A DNA stretch of 64,000 nt from Sipunculus nudus (taxonomy: Eukaryota > Annelida > Sipuncula > Golfingiida > Sipunculidae), in the NCBI GenBank assembly GCA_026874595.1, contig CM049306.1, positions 22,799,019-22,863,018 on the forward strand. Direction: 5' to 3'. The notes beneath the pieces are model-generated. The model made no database searches. It saw only the letters and a list, made by a program, of their open reading frames with translations, and was not told the origin of the DNA. This document shows, piece after piece, positions 46,601-56,705 of this stretch (position 1 is its first letter; every line of letters starts with the position of its first letter). A program made the position numbers and the translations under genes.

Positions 46601-49600
46601 GGTGCTTTGGCTGATAAATATAATTTACATGTTTAAAAAAATTTTATGTCAGTTCTGGAGGCCTGGACATTTTGCTTTACACTGATAGGAATTAGAAAGA
46701 ACCTTGTTATGAATGAAACAGAAACTCCAATTATCACCTGAAATGAAATTACTTATACATATATACTTTTGCAACACCCCAGCATTGACCTACACTACAT
46801 GTCACCACTAATATTATGCCTAGAAACCTTTGCCTAGTGTATTTAGATACACTATCTTAGGTTAGCACTTACATTAGGAGCGCCTATGTTACAAAGTTTG
46901 ACCAATTTAATTTATATATTTCAAGACCAAGTTTTTTTTTATCACATAGTACATTTATGATTTATTGATAGGTACATTTTGTGTATTTTTGTGTCATTCA
47001 TGAACTGAGATTGACCCTTTTATTCATGAACTTTTTACTTTTGTTACAGACCTACATCAGAGTTTGGAGTCCAGACTGGAGACCTTGACACAAAGGATAG
47101 GGCATGTCAGTCAGTTAAGAGGAGACATAAAGAGGTAGGTTATCGGGTCACAACACTTGTGCAGGCATCAGGTGAAACGTTAAAATTTTACCATTAAAGA
47201 TCTTCAAATATAACATTTCTCAAATCACTCAGCCCCTACTATTTGTGAGCACATATTTTCATGTATTGTGCATCTTCAGATTTTCATGAGGATACTTATT
47301 TCAGAAATTGTTCCTGCTGAATTGTTTCTCACTGTAATTCACTCGATAATGTCAGAAATTTAATGAAATATCAATTAAACAGTGTGCAAAATAGTAACAT
47401 TTGAATGTGTTATGTTATATATTAAAAAAAAGGAAGACCATGTAATCCATCCAATACCTCCAACATGTGTTCTTTATCTTCATAATATAGGTCAAACTGT
47501 AACCAGTTTTCTTCATAATATAAAGTCAAAGTGTCTAGACATATTAAAGGGTACCATTGATCCCCATTTTATGATCACGTGTCTATCTGAGTTTGCAAGA
47601 CCCCTTTAAGAAGCTCCCCAAAAGGCCAAAACACTCCTTAAATTAAAAGCCGCACCAGCCTCCAGGACTCTGCTTCTTGCTGAGGTCTAGCAATAGTCAG
47701 CTGTACCAAGCACAGCGAGCAGTTGGTGTAAACCAAATAAGTCCTGTCATAGCTACTTCAATGATAAGGATTGTTGAGAATAATATGTTACCTGCTGATG
47801 TATATTAAATATATTTAACCCTCAGTGATGAAATATCTGTATGCAATAAACATTTTATACCCAAGTGACACCTCATGGACAATCGGGCATTTATCAAGTA
47901 AGGAAGGATTGCCTGAACGAATGATAGTGTATTATTACTGAGCACTGCTGTCTGCAACAAACTTTGGTTCCTTTAAAGGTAATGTTCCTATAGTTTTATT
48001 CTATGTAATTTACCAACTTTTTGTCTTCATTTGTCATTTCATGTTTGTTGACACAGGTCCAGACAGAGGAAGAAGAGAGATCAGGATACGAGCTTGTTGA
48101 AGATCAGGTCGGGAGGTTGAGGGAGTTTTTGTCAGAGGTGGAGCCATTCATAAGTCGCCAGCTTCAGAGAAATTGTAGAAGTCACGCATTTGATGGTAAA
48201 TTACAACAGCTGTCATGTTCATCACTTTTATACACTTTTGAGAGCCCTTTTGAATTGTCAAATTATCTGAAAGACTAATATTTCTTATTGTTCATTGAAA
48301 CAATAAGATGTAATGTTTAAAGTGATATGATATCTCTTTTGAGGCTACCAAAAAGTAACATTGCATCACTTCTGAGTAAAAGTTTACTTACTGTATATTT
48401 AATAAATAAATAGCTGACTCACTTTTTATCCTAAATTTTATCAGTTTTGCTGTCATTAGAGTTGTAGATAGTTAAATATGAAGATGAAAAGGTCAAAATC
48501 ATCGAAATTAAGACACTGTAGTTATTGCATGAGCAGATATTAAGTTCAATGCATTACTACCTTTATATATGCATTTTTTGTGGTTTTCAGGATATCATGC
48601 GACCAGTGTGGATGAGGAGGACACAATAACCTGTTTACATACATTGACCAACTCAGTGCTGGATGAGACAGTAAGATCCTTTAATCTGCTCATGTGCTTT
48701 AGTTTCAATATAGTGACTTATTACTTCTAATACTAGGACTGGGCATCGGTCAGCCTACCGTATTCAGGTACAATATGTATTGCGATATACATAAAGCGAT
48801 ACCCAATACTTATTGGCGATACACTTCATTTTTTTGCGTTATCATTTCTGATTAAAAACTTTCTGTCTATCATTGTCATGGAAGCACGGAGAACTGTTTA
48901 TACTTTCCTCATCCATTCAATCATATGACAATATGTGATAATATTTAAGTCTTGAAAGATACATGTAAGAATTAAAAGGCAGCTTAAGCTTTATAAATAA
49001 CTTAGATTTTGTTTAGGTTGGGATTGTATTAGTTTTATCTATATTTGTGAGCTGTTTTTGTTTCATCAATAAGATGATACAGCATGCAAAGCATGTCAGT
49101 AACCATATAGATGTGGCATACTGATATATATATAGATATATCTGTATAATGATACAGCCCTGTCTATTACAGGATATTGCTAATACTGATTCTCTTGATT
49201 GTGGGGATGATTGCCTGTCTTAAAAACTGCAGGCAAACAATCTTTGTCCCCCGGCGTTCAGCCAAGCCAATCCATTCATTCAGCACAGCTATGCTTGCAC
49301 CAAGCATAATGTTTTTATTTGCCAATCATATTGATATTTTTTATTATAGTTATTATGCTGGGTTAAAAAATTCTGTGGGAACATGAAAAGACATGAGAAA
49401 TTGCTGCATTTGGCACAGTTTACATAAGAACTTAATCTTGAACAAACTCCACACAGGATGATAGAGTGGTGATGATAGTCTTTCAAATGTCCAGTTCGGC
49501 AATTTTCCTTGAATTTGTTGTACATTCTATTACACAACGTGGAACCTCATATTTAATCAATAATCATATTAATTAAATAGTAATATATTTTCATACTAAG

Positions 49601-52600
49601 ATTTCCGCTTTTATTGCACAAGCACATTTTCATTACAAATTAAGTAATATATCCTTAAACAATTTGTACCTTGTATATGCTGTAATTTATCCACTACATT
49701 ACTTTGTTCATAAGCATTAGGTTTTACATGTGTATTTTGATTCTCTTTTCACACACTGCTTTAAATATTCGGAGAAAATGAACTTTTGTTGGCATTTATA
49801 AGGAGAGCAATATAAACATTATTTTATATATAAGATTTTTAAACTGATTTATTCTTGTAGATTATGATAGTTAATAAAATGATTTCTCCTCAGCTTCAGG
49901 TCACAGGACTCTCTTGGAACTCCACTGGTGCAGTAATAGCTACAGCATATCCTTTACTGATATTACAAAAACAGTTGTATTGCAGCTGTCTGTATTCACA
50001 CCACAATTTATTTATTTATCTTATACAACTTATATACTTATTAGTATCAAATTTCAAAGCAATATGCTGTGTGCATTTGAATTTGAACTGCCCTTTTAAA
50101 AAATAATATGAATTGAATGTTAAACAATGAATACAAATTTTAAAACAAACCATTTTTTCTCGAGATTCATTACAATAAATAAATGTTTTCATGTACGTTT
50201 TTTCCTGATTTTTAAGTAGAACTTACTAGGATTAAAGCTTAGTACAGTATTTATTTTCCAGGTGAATAAGGGATGCATTAAGCTAGCTGAAAAAAGATTA
50301 CCCAGCAAGCTGTTTGTGTGTAAATCATTAGATCATGTAAAAAGAAAATATATGATACACAGAAGAATTTTATTGGCCAATGTTGATCAAGAACCTAGGC
50401 ATATGCTCTGATGAATATGTTTCTAGTATACTGTCTGCAGATGATATGCAAATGGTATACCCTAAAACTAAAGGTAAATTGTAAATATTGGAAACCTTTT
50501 GGCCTTACCAAAGACAGTGTTTTCTTTAACTCCCACCAGAGGACATGTCAAGTATTGTGCAAAGTACCTTTTTGACTCAAACAGCAGTTTAACCACTTTG
50601 AGATTCCTTCAGCTCACTGTTTCTGTGTTTTATATTATTGATGTGACACCCTTAACCCTTCTAACATATGGGCGCCATGACCATGAAGATTGGTGTACAC
50701 ATAAATCCACACTGTGTACGTGGAACATTGATCGACAAAACATGAAGGCCAATAAACCTGACTTGTCAATAGATGTCTCTAGCTGTCTCATGTGTATCAG
50801 TTTTCATCCATCACAACCTGGTTGGATCGTAGGTGGTACATTTAATGGTAAGTGATGTGTCTGAATTTATTCCCATTAAATATGCATCTTGGCATAAATT
50901 ATGCAGTACAGAGATATGCATGTGTAGACATGACCAATTTAAATTTTGTTACATGACTGGTTTGTAAAACTCTTTATTTCTGTTATCATCATAATAAATG
51001 ACATGGATTATCTATACTGACTCGATGGTCTTTGCCACTTGCTTGAATTCATTTATTACATAATAGTCATGAAATCAACAACTTCTGATTATGTTATTCA
51101 AACTTCATCTGTACATGTTTGTATTTCAAGGATCACGTATTGTGTACATAAATTGTACAAAGTAATTGATAAAATTATCAGTTAAATTTCATAATTTATA
51201 AAAAAAAATCAGTGTTTCAGTTTTGCTAATAGAAAAACATTGTGATTTCAAGTCTACTATTTTACATTATGCTGATTTAGGTGAAGTGAAATGTTGACAA
51301 ACAGTGAAAAGATAATGTAATATTGGTTTTCATGTAAGGAAATCTGACAAATATGTACATCTGTAACGCATACAGATAACCATGTCAAAAACTTTTTAAC
51401 TATAAGACAAGCATTAATTTGGTTTACTTTGGCCTGAACTAATTGGACATTTGCTTGATCCACTGCTTGACCATTAGGAATAGTAGTATATTAAGTCAAG
51501 GTGTGTTACTCATTTTACTTAATGTGACCCGTTTCACTTTTTCCTAGTGATCAAATGGAATGTCATTTAGGCTGATATTCAAATTCACACATACATAAAC
51601 ATATATATTTATTACATAGTTCTATAAATTAACAGACAATTTGTCCTTTGTAAATTTTGAAAATTTTGCTTTCATTTAGAACTTGCTTTTACATTTTACT
51701 GTAATTTTGTGTGTGTGAAAAAAAACCTCAAGGATCTATTCTGCCAAATCTAACATGTTCAGGCTGCTTACACCATTATCATTGTGTTAGTGTTGCATCT
51801 TGTGCTGCCTATATTGTTCTTTTTATTGAATAACTAGGTGAAGTGATAGTATGGGACACAAGCAGAGAAGATGAGATGGTCATAGCAACATCAGGGATAG
51901 GTGATGACTCCCACAGAGAACCTGTATCCAAAGTTATGTGGGTCAAAGACCCAGACTCCAAGGGCAAAAAATACCTGGTAGGAACAGTAGAGCAAATTTG
52001 TGTTTCATGTTAACTAGAAATGTTATTCTTATCATAAGCAAACAGTACAACACAATGGGTGTAAATTTGATGCAGAATGTATATCTGTATAAACTTGCCC
52101 AGTCAAACTATTATTCTGCATACCAGTACATTAATTCAGTTATATACTAGTTTTGGATCTTTCCATTTTGTATTATGGTAGTCATTTTTTTTCAAATACA
52201 ACAAGGGTTATAACAATAAACTTTTCACATCTGTGATTAAGAAGAAGAAACAGACAAAGCTTAAATTTTGTTGTAACTTTTGCATATAATTCAGAAAATG
52301 GCCTTAATAAGATTAATATTTTTTTCAGTGACTAGTGTGTCAGTCTGTCATGAGATGGAGATGTATAGTTAAATAATTGGTTCCCCTACCAAGGGTGAGC
52401 ACTCTGAAGGCTTAATGGTAAGACTATGCCAAATGATCATGTTTCACTCAGAAATGAGTGCACAGTTTGGGTGTGGGGGTTCTTCATTGTACTGACACAA
52501 GAATGGGTAAGATTTCACACCCAGTTCCAGCAGTTGTCGTACACTGAGCCTGATTGATGCCAGGATATTTGTGTACTAACTCCTGCACATAGTCTTAAAT

Positions 52601-55600
52601 CGAAATGGATTTCTGCAAATTGTATATACAGTGGAACCTTTCTGAAAGACCACTTATCTGATAAGACCACCTCTCTTTTAAGACCTTCTAAGGTGGTTGA
52701 ACCAAAAACATTCACATTGGTTATAAATGACCTGTCTAATTGGACCACCTATGGTTTAAGACCACTTTTGGCCAGTCCCATGAGTGTTCTTATAACACAG
52801 GTTTCACTGTACTTAGTAAACCATAATTGTATGTAATACTATGTTTTTGACCTGGTTCTGCCGCTGCTGCCGTGTTTGTTTCCGGAGAACTCCTCTGAGA
52901 CTACTTGACGGATTTTTCCGAAACTTACACCAATTATCGGGTCACTTGTGAACTGGTGCTTTACCAATTTGCGTTGATCTCTGACATTTCCTCTCTGCCC
53001 AGCGTCCATTTGTGCATCTGTTTCCACACATAAACTGACAGATCTCAGGAACCTTTTGACCAATCAGGAAAAATTTTTTTATACAAATGTAGCCCTTGGA
53101 TACCTTTATAACATACACAAGAAATGGTGGCGCCACCTGCAACCATGTTTGCACAGTGTCCATCTGTTCATCTGCCTTGTGTTAAAATCACTCATATCTC
53201 TGAAGTGAATTGACTAATTCACCTGAATTTCGGCAAGCATATACATCCTGGATAGCTGTCTAGATTTTATGACAGGTGGCGCCACCTACATTCTAGTTTA
53301 TGCTGCAGACATCCAAGCTCATATCTCGGGAACCGTTTGACTGATTGGGCCATAATTTTGCATGTGTATAGATCTCACATAGGTCTTTATCATACACAAA
53401 CTGAAGGGGCCACCTGCAACCATTTTTGCATAGTGTATGTCTGTTTGTCTGCCATGGGCTGAAATCACTCATATACATGTAGTGGTTTGACTTTTCGGCC
53501 TAAAATTTTGCATATGTATACAACTTGGACAGCATTCTGGATTTTGTGGTAGGTGGCGCTGCCTACATACACATTTAGGCTTCAGACATCCATGCTAATA
53601 AGCAACACACCTCACTCTATTTCCCCTTGCCACTCAATCCATGCCTCACTTCACCCAATCCACTCTGATTTTGGCAGATACACGTAGTCTCTTGTCGACT
53701 ACCCGTATTCAGGTTACAATAAAATGGACATAGTTGTCTTCACCAAAAATATTTTTTTTATAAATAATTATGTAACATGTACAAGATGTTAAATATCACT
53801 CTCTTTCTCTTCAGGTAGTAAGCATCAGCAGTGATGGGAAGATGTTGATATGGAAACCAGACATTCACCATCAAAGTCTTCAGCTCATTGATGGGTCAGT
53901 GTGCTTTTATGTTGAATGAAATATATTGCATGCTAAAATACAGTAATAAAGTAAATATTCAAATTCGCCACATTACATAACAGCTCTTATGGAAACCTTT
54001 CAATTTTACATATGGATGCCATGTCAAAAGATTGTACTGACAATAAGATAACCAATGCATTATTTTATGAAATTCATGATTAAGTGCATTATCACTAACC
54101 AGACCAGATGTACAACATGTTCAGGTAATAAACATTGAAACCAGAATTTTCAAATTCAGAGTTCCTATATGTTTGCCAAGATATTGGTTAGGTACCTACT
54201 TTTTGCCAACACTGCATTATTTGTAAATGATACCTTCACGATTTCCACCAAAAAAATCTGATATTGCAATTCATGACACCTTATTTTCCACACAATTTCT
54301 GGGTTGAAAAGTCACAGAAAATAAAGTGACTGGAAATTTATTACTGTTTTGGGCAGAAAATAAAGTCCCAGAAAATAAGTCATTAAAATTGGTTAGAAAT
54401 ACTATCATAGGTTATGCAAACCTGTGACGTTTACCAGTCACTTTTCTACACATATGTTCCAAAATTCCGTTCAGGATATATACTTTAAAATGAGAGGTTC
54501 AAGACTTGTGTCATTTTGTCCTTATTTTGTGAGATACCATTAACTTTTCCTTTTTTATAGATTCATACTTCTGACAGGAAGTTTACCAAGAGCGTTGCGT
54601 GTCAAGGCTCGCCGTGGTGATCTGGAGATGGGGGTGACATGTATAGCCTTCAATCAGGATGATATAAGCACGTTTTTGGTCGGATCTGAGAGTGGGGGAA
54701 TCTTCAAGTGTTCAGCAGATGCTAGGGGTACCCCAGCGAATTGTAAGTGATAGATTTACCTACAACACCTATCATACAGTCTTATAAGACCTACTGTCTA
54801 CTTAGACCACCCTTTGGTGAACTGAAAACTTTAACACTGGTTATAAATGACATGTCTAACAAGGCCAACTGGACTGAGTCCACTTTTGACCAGTCCCACG
54901 GGTGGTCTCAAAACACAGGTTTCACTGTATATGGGAGAATGTAGCCTTTTATATCTCAGGTCATCAAGTCATTTCATTAAATGACATAGTCCATCAGTAA
55001 AAGGATTCATCTACAAATATCTGCTTGTTGGAGCCTCTGACATTTTTATAAGATATTTTAAATTTAATATTTTTGAAATAATTTTAAATGTTACACGATT
55101 TTATGCAGCCAGGATCAGAAACCTGCTTTTAAGTGGGATAATATCAATCTACATCTCAAAACCTTTATCCTCTACAATGTTTCTTTTAAAATTAAAAAAT
55201 GAAATTTTGTAATTTGTTATTGAATTAAAATTTAAAAAGTCCCACTCAAGCTTGAAAGAAACATGGTAGATGAACAAAACAAACAACATTATTCAGATAT
55301 TGTCATATAGTTTGATATAAGCCTACTTAAACTTGATTTGCCATTTTTGGTTGCTTAAAATTGTGTACCTTTTAAACAATTAAAATTTTCAAAGTATAAA
55401 AAACATCATATTAAAATGAATGTGAATGCCATGAGTACATATGCCAAATATAAACTTATATATACTTTATGGGCTGTAATACAAGTTGAAACAACTTTTG
55501 GATTAAATTTATATTTAATTAAGGGGTTATTGCCAGGGATGCTTCTTTGAAGGCTGAAAAGGTTCAAGGTAGAAAATGATTGAAGGTCATAGTATTAGCT

Positions 55601-56040
55601 TTCTAATTGATGATGTATTTTATATTGTGGACCTAACTCCTATGATACAGACAAATATTGTCTGTATCATAGGAGTTTCATGTTATGTATCATATTTTAT
55701 TATAATCATGCTACATGTTATAATGATTCAATAAATGTATATGTTTTATGATTAAATAAGTGATTTTAAAATATATATCATTTTAATCAGTATCATCACA
55801 TATATAAATATTTGTGTATAATTATATAAATCATATACTTTATGTATCAATTTTTGACATTTTGATTCTGATTTGGTTTTAGCTGCTGTGATATCCTCTG
55901 TGCCCTTGAGGTCACCAGTGACCTTCACCTATGACCCTCATCATGGTCCTGTTCACAGTGTTGAGTGGTCTCCTTATCACAGAAATCTCTTTTTAAGCTC
56001 AGCCATGGATGGTAACGTCAGAATATACAGTTTACTCCAG
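40589..56040 (+). CDS. DYNC2I2: DYNC2I2 (WDR34), cytoplasmic dynein-2 intermediate chain 2 (partial, 10 exons)
   Basis: This WD40 intermediate chain of the dynein-2 motor drives retrograde intraflagellar transport in cilia. Exons: 40589-40647, 47050-47134, 48057-48195, 48591-48670, 49894-49946, 50666-50847, 51838-51977, 53815-53894, 54561-54742, 55883-56040. All are in frame, giving about 386 residues. Diagnostic strings are SHAFDGYHAT, SWNSTGAVIATAYGRHDHED, CISFHPSQPGWIVGGTFNGE, SISSDGKMLIW and SPYHRNLFLSSAMDGNVRIY, covering the N-terminal region and about four WD repeats. The human protein is 536 residues, so roughly 120-150 C-terminal residues lie beyond the window. The start is supported by an in-frame TAA at 40574. 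The 49947-50665 intron is AT-AC type. Confidence 0.95.
40627..40640 (+). promoter_or_regulatory. X-box-like (RFX) motif in DYNC2I2 exon 1
   Basis: The sequence atcgtcatggaaac fits RYYRYY-NN-RRYRAC at 11 of 12 constrained positions. A second, half-matching attgccatggttgt follows at 40683-40696. RFX factors control ciliary genes through X-boxes near the start, and DYNC2I2 is a ciliary gene. Function is inferred from the motif. Confidence 0.4.
41899..41904 (-). terminator. Candidate transposase polyadenylation signal AATAAA
   Basis: This AATAAA on the minus strand is about 80 nt past the transposase stop, inside the Merlin element. Confidence 0.4.
41983..43254 (-). CDS. Merlin transposase (ISXO2/IS1016-type DDE), 423 aa, intact
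   Basis: This enzyme should cut and re-insert the surrounding element. Residues 1-100 form a charged, low-complexity region with a basic cluster AKRRRLKLRKK, likely a nuclear localisation signal. Residues 142-167 form a Cys-rich zinc-ribbon-like domain (CPVCKC...WRC). Residues about 250-360 hold the DDE catalytic core: D259 in VEIDESKF, D321 in IIQSDCWKAYD, and E358 in HTNSIEGTWQKVKRG. This is the D-D-E spacing and NSIE..W..(V/L)KR signature of ISXO2-type enzymes. The C-terminus has a Cys/His cluster (C414, H416, C419, C422). There is no intron, frameshift or internal stop, and the motifs look catalytically complete. It is transcribed opposite to DYNC2I2. Confidence 0.92.
   Translation of the reverse strand: MESARPDSLREKLNDMIVNISGHGTMLKRQHESDGKPVDMEAKRRRLKLRKKDDPKKSVSTAGGSSKVSVMSTGTCTDDVVTVDAGSQCCWSKGSYQRRKEDTIGRPTHITHTKLVREILVSKEATIAWLQEQGMLARSRSCPVCKCSMKLVIVNDKDNHDMYQWRCQKRKPKSHNMKLSIRHGSWFSLSKLTLEEIMDITYLWCVGNTQSQIKYETGCSSNTAVDWSSFCREVCEETLLRDSDRGEKIGGHGVYVEIDESKFAKRKYNRGHEVKGGWVFGGREKFDKKKVFMFTVQDRSAATLIPLIKKHIARGSIIQSDCWKAYDCLPAHGYRHETVNHSANFKDPDSGCHTNSIEGTWQKVKRGVTMPRFGVKGEHLPGYLSVFMWREKHSGKDLFRQFMADAARIYNGRCGHVRCKFCI
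43736..43806 (+). other. tRNA-like relic (tRNA-Arg/SINE-type) inside the Merlin element
   Basis: The A-box-like tggcacagttgg and a B-box ggttcgagtc are correctly spaced. A cttctga loop would give a TCT anticodon. The D-stem and T-stem have mismatches and the acceptor ends do not pair, so it is not a working tRNA. A tRNA pseudogene or tRNA-derived SINE head captured by the transposon is the likely explanation. Confidence 0.4.
44640..45180. repeat. Repeat fragment with ggtggtgccacc palindrome
   Basis: The segment has a ggtggtgccacc palindrome at 44923-44934 and a related ggtggtgcccc at about 45,041, in sequence resembling the other palindrome-bearing blocks of the window. I see no ORF. Confidence 0.4.
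45253..46580 (+). repeat. Hairpin-headed repeat with (GTCY)n and three internal modules
   Basis: The head agctcagctgactgaaagtc/atctgagct can fold on itself and is followed by a gtccgtctgtctgtccgtcc run. The body repeats a module of about 310 bp three times, each containing 'aatcttct...gacatcc', 'cctgaaatta ggtctctgttacccat' type text and a palindrome-like 'ctggtggcaccacc' (45611, 45923, 46255). The tail is gtcagctgagcatcatgacc. A second head of the family is at 56,706. It is non-coding. Confidence 0.6.
47050..47134 (+). CDS. DYNC2I2: DYNC2I2 exon 2
   Basis: The acceptor is tttgttacag and the donor gtaggt. The exon completes an Arg codon and encodes PTSEFGVQTGDLDTKDRACQ then SVKRRHKE. This low-conservation N-terminal region of the chain is assigned by frame continuity between exons 1 and 3. 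Confidence 0.75.
48057..48195 (+). CDS. DYNC2I2: DYNC2I2 exon 3
   Basis: The exon encodes VQTEEEERSGYELVEDQVGR and so on, to ...NCRSHAFD plus G. The 'F..EVEPFI.R.L..N..SHAFDG' stretch is the recognisable N-terminal block of WDR34. Confidence 0.92.
48591..48670 (+). CDS. DYNC2I2: DYNC2I2 exon 4
   Basis: The acceptor is tggttttcag and the donor gtaaga. The exon encodes YHATSVDEEDTITCLHTLTN then SVLDET after completing a Gly codon. It corresponds to the segment just before the first WD repeat. Confidence 0.85.
48736..49171. repeat. Possible MITE in DYNC2I2 intron 4
   Basis: A left end like taggactgggcatcggt, an interior rich in gcgatatac/gatac words, and a right end gatacagccctgtcta are partly inverted. 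This resembles short hAT-type MITEs of the 'tagggctgggc' kind. No clean target duplication is visible. Confidence 0.3.
49894..49946 (+). CDS. DYNC2I2: DYNC2I2 exon 5, ends at an AT-AC donor
   Basis: The exon has 53 nt after cctcag and encodes LQVTGLSWNSTGAVIAT plus GC of the next Ala codon. It ends directly at atatcctttac, not at a GT donor. SWNSTG is invariant in the family. Confidence 0.92.
49947..50665 (+). other. U12-type AT-AC intron of DYNC2I2
   Basis: The 719-nt intron starts atatcctttactg, the canonical U12 AT-AC 5' splice site. It ends cccttaac-ccttctaac: a branch-point-like ccttaac lies about 10 nt before the terminal ac. Splicing here restores GC|A TAT GGG CGC CAT GAC (A-Y-G-R-H-D), matching the conserved AYGR.DH.DW of DYNC2I2. 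No GT-AG pair nearby gives the conserved protein. Confidence 0.88.
50666..50847 (+). CDS. DYNC2I2: DYNC2I2 exon 6 (WD repeat)
   Basis: The exon follows the AT-AC acceptor. It encodes YGRHDHEDWCTHKSTLCTWN and so on, to ...CISFHPSQPGWIVGGTFN. Donor is gtaagt. FHP.QP..V.GG...GEV..WD is the classic dynein intermediate chain WD signature. Confidence 0.95.
51838..51977 (+). CDS. DYNC2I2: DYNC2I2 exon 7 (WD repeat)
   Basis: The acceptor is taactag and the donor gtagga. It encodes GEVIVWDTSREDEMVIATSG and so on, through the DDSHREPVSKVMWV block. Confidence 0.95.
52629..52809. mobile_element. 181-bp MITE with TA target site, copy 1
   Basis: Inverted ends cagtggaacct and aggtttcactg are flanked by TA on both sides (52627-52628 and 52810-52811). 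The body has ggtcttaaaccac-like text in both orientations. The ends and TA target suggest a Tc1/mariner-type MITE. Confidence 0.65.
53090..53600. repeat. Dimeric repeat with ggtggcgccacc palindromes
   Basis: Two repeats of a 280-300 bp dimer, with palindromes at 53126-53137, 53275-53286, a mutated one at about 53,407 and ggtggcgctgcc at about 53,553. Text such as 'catgtttgcacagtgt...ctgcc...aaatcactcatat' recurs. Confidence 0.55.
53815..53894 (+). CDS. DYNC2I2: DYNC2I2 exon 8 (WD repeat)
   Basis: The acceptor is ctcttcag and the donor gtcagt. It encodes VVSISSDGKMLIWKPDIHHQ then SLQLID plus two bases. Confidence 0.94.
54561..54742 (+). CDS. DYNC2I2: DYNC2I2 exon 9 (WD repeat)
   Basis: The acceptor is ttttatag and the donor gtaagt. 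It encodes FILLTGSLPRALRVKARRGD and so on, including EMGVTCIAFNQDD and FLVGSESGGIFKCS, matching the human GATAVAF...F.LGTEGG..LKCS segment. Confidence 0.94.
54760..54928. mobile_element. Decayed copy 2 of the 181-bp MITE
   Basis: It shares ggttataaatgacatgtctaa, cacttttgaccagtccca and the end aggtttcactgta with 52,629-52,809. The left end is degraded. It lies in DYNC2I2 intron 9, two kilobases from copy 1. Confidence 0.6.
55635..55677. repeat. Perfect 20-bp inverted repeat, 3-nt loop
   Basis: The arm aactcctatgatacagacaa (55635-55654) and its exact complement (55658-55677) flank ATA. The hairpin sits in DYNC2I2 intron 9. Confidence 0.97.
55883..56040 (+). CDS. DYNC2I2: DYNC2I2 exon 10 (WD repeat), last in window
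   Basis: The acceptor is ggttttag and the donor gtaagt. It encodes AVISSVPLRSPVTFTYDPHH and so on, to SPYHRNLFLSSAMDGNVRIY then SLLQ. The downstream exons (the human segment following SMLQAPPL) are not seen before 64,000. Confidence 0.95.
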
Positions 56041-56070
56041 GTAAGTGCTCTACAAATATTCTCCATGATA

Positions 56071-56101
56071 TGATATGATATGATGATATCATATCATATC
56101 A
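56071..56101. repeat. 14-bp inverted repeat of tgatat units
   Basis: tgatatgatatgat, spacer gat, then atcatatcatatca. It lies 30 nt after the exon 10 donor. It probably arose from a small inverted microsatellite expansion. Confidence 0.85.
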
Positions 56102-56349
56102 GGATTTCCATTCCCTGAAAAATTATGAATTTTTTATTTAAGATTCAGTACTTATAAAGTCATAATTTTTATTTTAATTATTTTCAGAGAGTCATCAAAA
56201 AGTCATGAAATTTTTATTTGCAAGCTGTCTAAAAATGTTTTTCAACCATGCTCTGTTTCTAATGGTAAGGTAGTGAAGATTCAGTGTAATCTGGCAACTA
56301 CAGTTCATGCAGAAATGCCAAAAGTAATTTTTGGAGAAGAGTGGGGAAG

Positions 56350-56705
56350 GTCATGAATTTTTAGCTCAGCTGACTGAAAGTCAACTAGTGTGTAGGAATG
56401 GTGCTTTGACCGACTGACCATCCATTGGCAAGGCACAAATTGTAACTGCTGACCCTAGATACTTGTAATTGATTATCCAGGTAGGTGAATAAAAAATCTC
56501 CATGCAAACCTGAAATTAGGTTACTGCAACCTATATCCTCCGAGCTAGAAGGCTTCTAAATACCCCCCAGAATAATTAAAAATTTGATACAAAACCTCCA
56601 GTATCTTGATAATCAATGCATGGATTTCATCCAGTATCCTGAAACCCAGTGTGTTTATTGATCATGATTAGTTTCATCAGTTCCTGAAGACTGGTGGCAC
56701 CACCT
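56350..56705 (+). repeat. Truncated hairpin-headed repeat fragment
   Basis: It begins tttagctcagctgactgaaagtc and contains the cctgaaattaggt module and ggtggcaccacc (56693-56704) seen in the family at 45,253. It abuts the next head at 56,706. Confidence 0.5.

Noticed and set aside
55635-55677. microRNA precursor
   Set aside because: Arms of 20 bp with a 3-nt loop are too short for a normal pre-miRNA, so I reported it only as a hairpin.
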